The position numbers were made by a program, and so were the translations under genes. Under the pieces are notes generated by a model. The model searched no databases, was not told the origin of the DNA, and saw nothing but the letters and a program-made list of their open reading frames with translations. This document shows, in pieces, positions 5,232-6,737 of a stretch of DNA of 6,737 nucleotides (position 1 is the first letter of the stretch; each line of letters begins with the position of its first letter). Location: contig CAYVIZ010000052.1 in NCBI GenBank assembly GCA_964451715.1, forward strand, positions 1 through 6,737, in the 5' to 3' direction. The DNA is from Tiamatella sp964451715. Its GTDB lineage: Archaea > Thermoproteota > Thermoprotei_A > Sulfolobales > Acidilobaceae.

Positions 5232-6506
5232 TCATGGCTGGGCGTTGCGGGCTTTTGAGAGGTGGAGCGATATTTCCACTATGTCTCCAGGGCCTAGCGC
5301 CGCGTCTCCTATTTGTGGAGGACGCTTAAACGCTGAAACCAGCCCGGTCCTCGGGATGCCCAGACTCCTCATTCTCTTCACGGCCTTCTCCGCATCCCTC
5401 TTTGTTAGAGGGCCTAGCTTCACCTCGTATCCCCACCTCGGCTTTTTACCCTTGTCTAGGAGTACTATGTCAACATCCTCTCCTCCCGCTAGGATTGTGT
5501 ACGCCATTTCCAGGGAGTGGTGCTTGGCCAGCAGCTCTGCTAGTGTGAACTGCAGCTCTATCCCGTACCAGGACCTCACTGTGTCAGGCCCGGGCTCGAG
5601 GCCGGCCTCTATGAGGGGGTAGAGGCGGTAGAGTAGCGATGTGGTGCTTGACCTGTGCCTGTAGTAGACTCTTGCCTTACGGGTCTTCCAGAGTGGAACT
5701 CCTTCCACCAGGCCTATAGACTCGAGGACTGACAGTATGCCGGTGGCCGCTCCAGGGCTGGAGGTGGTTGATAAACCCGTATTATACAGTATGTGCGCTA
5801 TATCTGAAGCCCTCCACACGCCCTCAGCGAGTAGCTGGAGGACAGTATCGTAAACCCGGGTCATGCTCCTCTCCTCCTCGGCGAACACCTCTCCTACAAG
5901 TCCCCTCGCTACAGGCGCCAGCGTAGACGCTGCCCCTGCCAGGACGCGCCAGGGATCCCCGCCTGGAGTTATGTGGGACAGTATCCAGGGATCCCTGGCA
6001 AGCGGAGCCCATAGAACAGACTCTCTATCCCCTAAGCCGGCCTTGTGGAGTGAGGCTATAGTATCCTCTACAGCTGCCACGTCTATGTGGAAAGCCTGGA
6101 ACATGCCCAGAAGAGGGCTCCCACGGTTGAATACCCTCGAGGCAATACTCATACTGGAGCCGCATGCGACCAGAACCCCCTCCGACTCCCAGTGAAGTGT
6201 GGAGAGGAGATCCCAGTACTCCAGGGGGAGCCTCTGGAACTCGTCGAGGACAACGATGCCTCCACGCTTGAGCAGACCGGCTATCCTCCTCATACAGTCA
6301 TCCACCCACACGATACCGGGGCTTGATCCATCATCTATTACACACTTCCCAGAATGGGCCACAGTAGCATAGAGGCTCCACTCGATACACCGTCGGAGGA
6401 GCCACGTCTTCCCAGTCTTCCGCCTACCGTAGACCAGCAGCCATCCTCCCCTGTATTCTCTGAGGTAGCCGCATTCCCACCTGTCTAGAACTACTCCTCT
6501 CCGCAA
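5232..6506 (-). CDS. AAA+ ATPase fused to a DUF234-type PD-(D/E)XK nuclease-like domain
   Basis: This 424-residue protein belongs to the archaeal ATPase (PF01637) plus DUF234 (PF03008) type, by motif recognition. Walker A is GRRKTGKT (27-34), Walker B IVVLDE (84-89), and VLVACGSS (111-118) is a sensor-like strand. Residues 216-285 look like a winged helix (AEGVWRASDIAHIL, then SVLESIGLVEG). The C-terminal part (about 310-400) carries WYGIELQFTLAELL, DVDIVLLD (344-351) and YEVK (360-363). D346, E361 and K363 fit a PD-(D/E)XK catalytic set, so both ATPase and nuclease motifs are intact. The family is archaea-specific, patchily distributed and of unproven function; DNA binding and cutting, or defence, are possibilities. 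The start is TTG 6506: an in-frame TAG lies 9 bp upstream and GGGTGA precedes the start with only about 4 nt spacing. There is no partner gene; a tandem repeat abuts the start. Confidence 0.85.
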   Translation of the reverse strand: MRRGVVLDRWECGYLREYRGGWLLVYGRRKTGKTWLLRRCIEWSLYATVAHSGKCVIDDGSSPGIVWVDDCMRRIAGLLKRGGIVVLDEFQRLPLEYWDLLSTLHWESEGVLVACGSSMSIASRVFNRGSPLLGMFQAFHIDVAAVEDTIASLHKAGLGDRESVLWAPLARDPWILSHITPGGDPWRVLAGAASTLAPVARGLVGEVFAEEERSMTRVYDTVLQLLAEGVWRASDIAHILYNTGLSTTSSPGAATGILSVLESIGLVEGVPLWKTRKARVYYRHRSSTTSLLYRLYPLIEAGLEPGPDTVRSWYGIELQFTLAELLAKHHSLEMAYTILAGGEDVDIVLLDKGKKPRWGYEVKLGPLTKRDAEKAVKRMRSLGIPRTGLVSAFKRPPQIGDAALGPGDIVEISLHLSKARNAQP

Positions 6507-6516
6507 CGCTTCACCC

Positions 6517-6572
6517 TATATAACCATAATTATATAACAACAGTTATATAACCATAATTATACAATACCTAC
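6517..6572. repeat. AT-rich 14-bp tandem repeat in the ATPase promoter
   Basis: TATATAAC begins at 6517, 6531 and 6545, exactly 14 bp apart. Units 1 and 3 (6517-6530, 6545-6558) are identical; unit 2 shares only the first nine bases, and a decayed unit (TATACAA...) follows at 6559. Seen another way, TATATAACCATAATTATA occurs twice (6517-6534, 6545-6562) with a 28-bp period. GTTATATAAC (6543-6552) is a full palindrome. The block is 11-66 bp upstream of the ATPase TTG and must contain its TATA box, so regulator sites and promoter are superimposed. Confidence 0.75.
6545..6552 (-). promoter_or_regulatory. Likely TATA box of the ATPase gene within the tandem repeat
   Basis: On the minus strand GTTATATA from the third repeat unit is centred near 6548. 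It would give a start near 6522 and a leader of about 16 nt carrying GGGTGA. The second unit (6531-6538) would instead give an almost leaderless transcript beginning near 6508. The sequence cannot decide between them. Confidence 0.4.
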
Positions 6573-6600
6573 CACCCCTAACCAGTAAACCCTAGAGATA

Positions 6601-6681
6601 AAAGAAGAAAACAGGGTCAGTAGCGCCGACCATGATCACAGCCCACAGAGGGCTTCACGCCGTGGTCTCTCCTCATCCCCC
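6601..6681 (-). ncRNA. Candidate small structured RNA with C/D-box-like K-turn
   Basis: Read on the minus strand, a TATA-like site (6697-6707) would start a transcript near 6676-6681, beginning GGGGGATGAGGA. ATGAGGA (6676-6670) resembles box C (one change from RTGATGA, the same type as the U4 snRNA K-turn). CTGA (6620-6617) is a perfect box D, and flanking GGG and CCC (6616-6614) can form the closing stem. A U-rich tract (complement of 6601-6611) follows as a possible terminator, giving about 60-65 nt. A C'-like GTGATCA (6639-6633) lies exactly 12 nt before box D; a weak D'-like GTGA (6658-6655) is 11 nt after box C. Against a guide RNA: the D'-C' gap is 15 nt, and the two guide regions pair with each other. 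It may be another K-turn RNA, or chance. Confidence 0.33.
6628..6667. repeat. Two-tier inverted repeat
   Basis: GACCATG (6628-6634) pairs with CGTGGTC (6661-6667) with one G-T pair. Inside, AGCCC (6640-6644) pairs with GGGCT (6650-6654) around a 5-base loop. Internal loops of 5 and 6 bases separate the stems. The structure is independent of the RNA interpretation given for 6601-6681. Confidence 0.55.
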
Positions 6682-6696
6682 AACCACACCAATCCC

Positions 6697-6707
6697 AAAA
6701 ATAATAT
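6697..6707 (-). promoter_or_regulatory. TATA-like site upstream of the candidate structured RNA
   Basis: The minus strand reads ATATTATTTTT and is centred about 25 bp before the GGGGGATGAGG tract. The flanking region 6691-6737 is AT-rich and has no open frame or other recognisable element. Functional status is inferred from position only. Confidence 0.3.
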
Positions 6708-6737
6708 CAATAACATAGACTTAACAAAATAAACACA

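Noticed and set aside
5152..5622. Open frame of 156 codons on the plus strand from GTG 5152
   Set aside because: It is mostly antisense to the C-terminal part of the ATPase, which has clear motifs; the product shows no domain, and it has no SD at proper spacing.
6517..6562. CRISPR array
   Set aside because: The period is only 14 or 28 bp with no room for 30-40 bp unique spacers; the units are AT-rich promoter-like sequence.
6601..6690. H/ACA guide RNA
   Set aside because: The hairpin lacks an ANA box at the proper distance on the minus strand. On the plus strand an ACA is present, but the lower stem and K-turn are not convincing.

Overview
The window looks like chromosomal DNA of a hyperthermophilic crenarchaeon, most likely Desulfurococcales and possibly Aeropyrum-like. 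The grounds are an archaeal Pelota, a crenarchaeal-type ValRS, heavy use of AGG/ATA/CTA codons, TTG and GTG starts, GGTG-type Shine-Dalgarno (SD) sites and AT-rich TATA boxes placed about 25 bp before short leaders. The genus is inference; no database was searched.

Layout, left to right. (1) 1-394, minus: 3'-truncated RimI/Ard1-like GNAT acetyltransferase. (2) 480-1580, plus: Pelota (Dom34), divergent from rimI across an 85-bp promoter region; the best start is TTG 480, not the longer open frame from 393. (3) 1551-1796, minus: stand-alone Lrp/AsnC ligand-binding (RAM) domain, whose end overlaps the Pelota end by 30 bp. (4) 1912-4338, plus: valyl-tRNA synthetase with divergent signature motifs. 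(5) 4351-4671, minus: small FUN14-family membrane protein, 12 bp from valS, tail to tail. (6) 4813-5088, plus: acylphosphatase with both catalytic residues. (7) 5232-6506, minus: AAA+ ATPase fused to a DUF234-type PD-(D/E)XK nuclease-like domain. (8) 6507-6737: no protein gene seen; it holds a 14-bp-period AT-rich tandem repeat abutting the ATPase start and a structured element that may be a small K-turn RNA on the minus strand.

Nearly every gene alternates in strand and has its own promoter, so there is no long operon. Three genes concern translation: Pelota rescues stalled ribosomes, ValRS charges tRNA-Val, and RimI-like enzymes acetylate protein N-termini. The RAM protein is a probable amino-acid sensor or modulator. 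The ATPase-nuclease and its repeat-rich upstream region are the least ordinary part and the main candidate for an undescribed regulated unit. No CRISPR array, rRNA, tRNA or insertion sequence was recognised.
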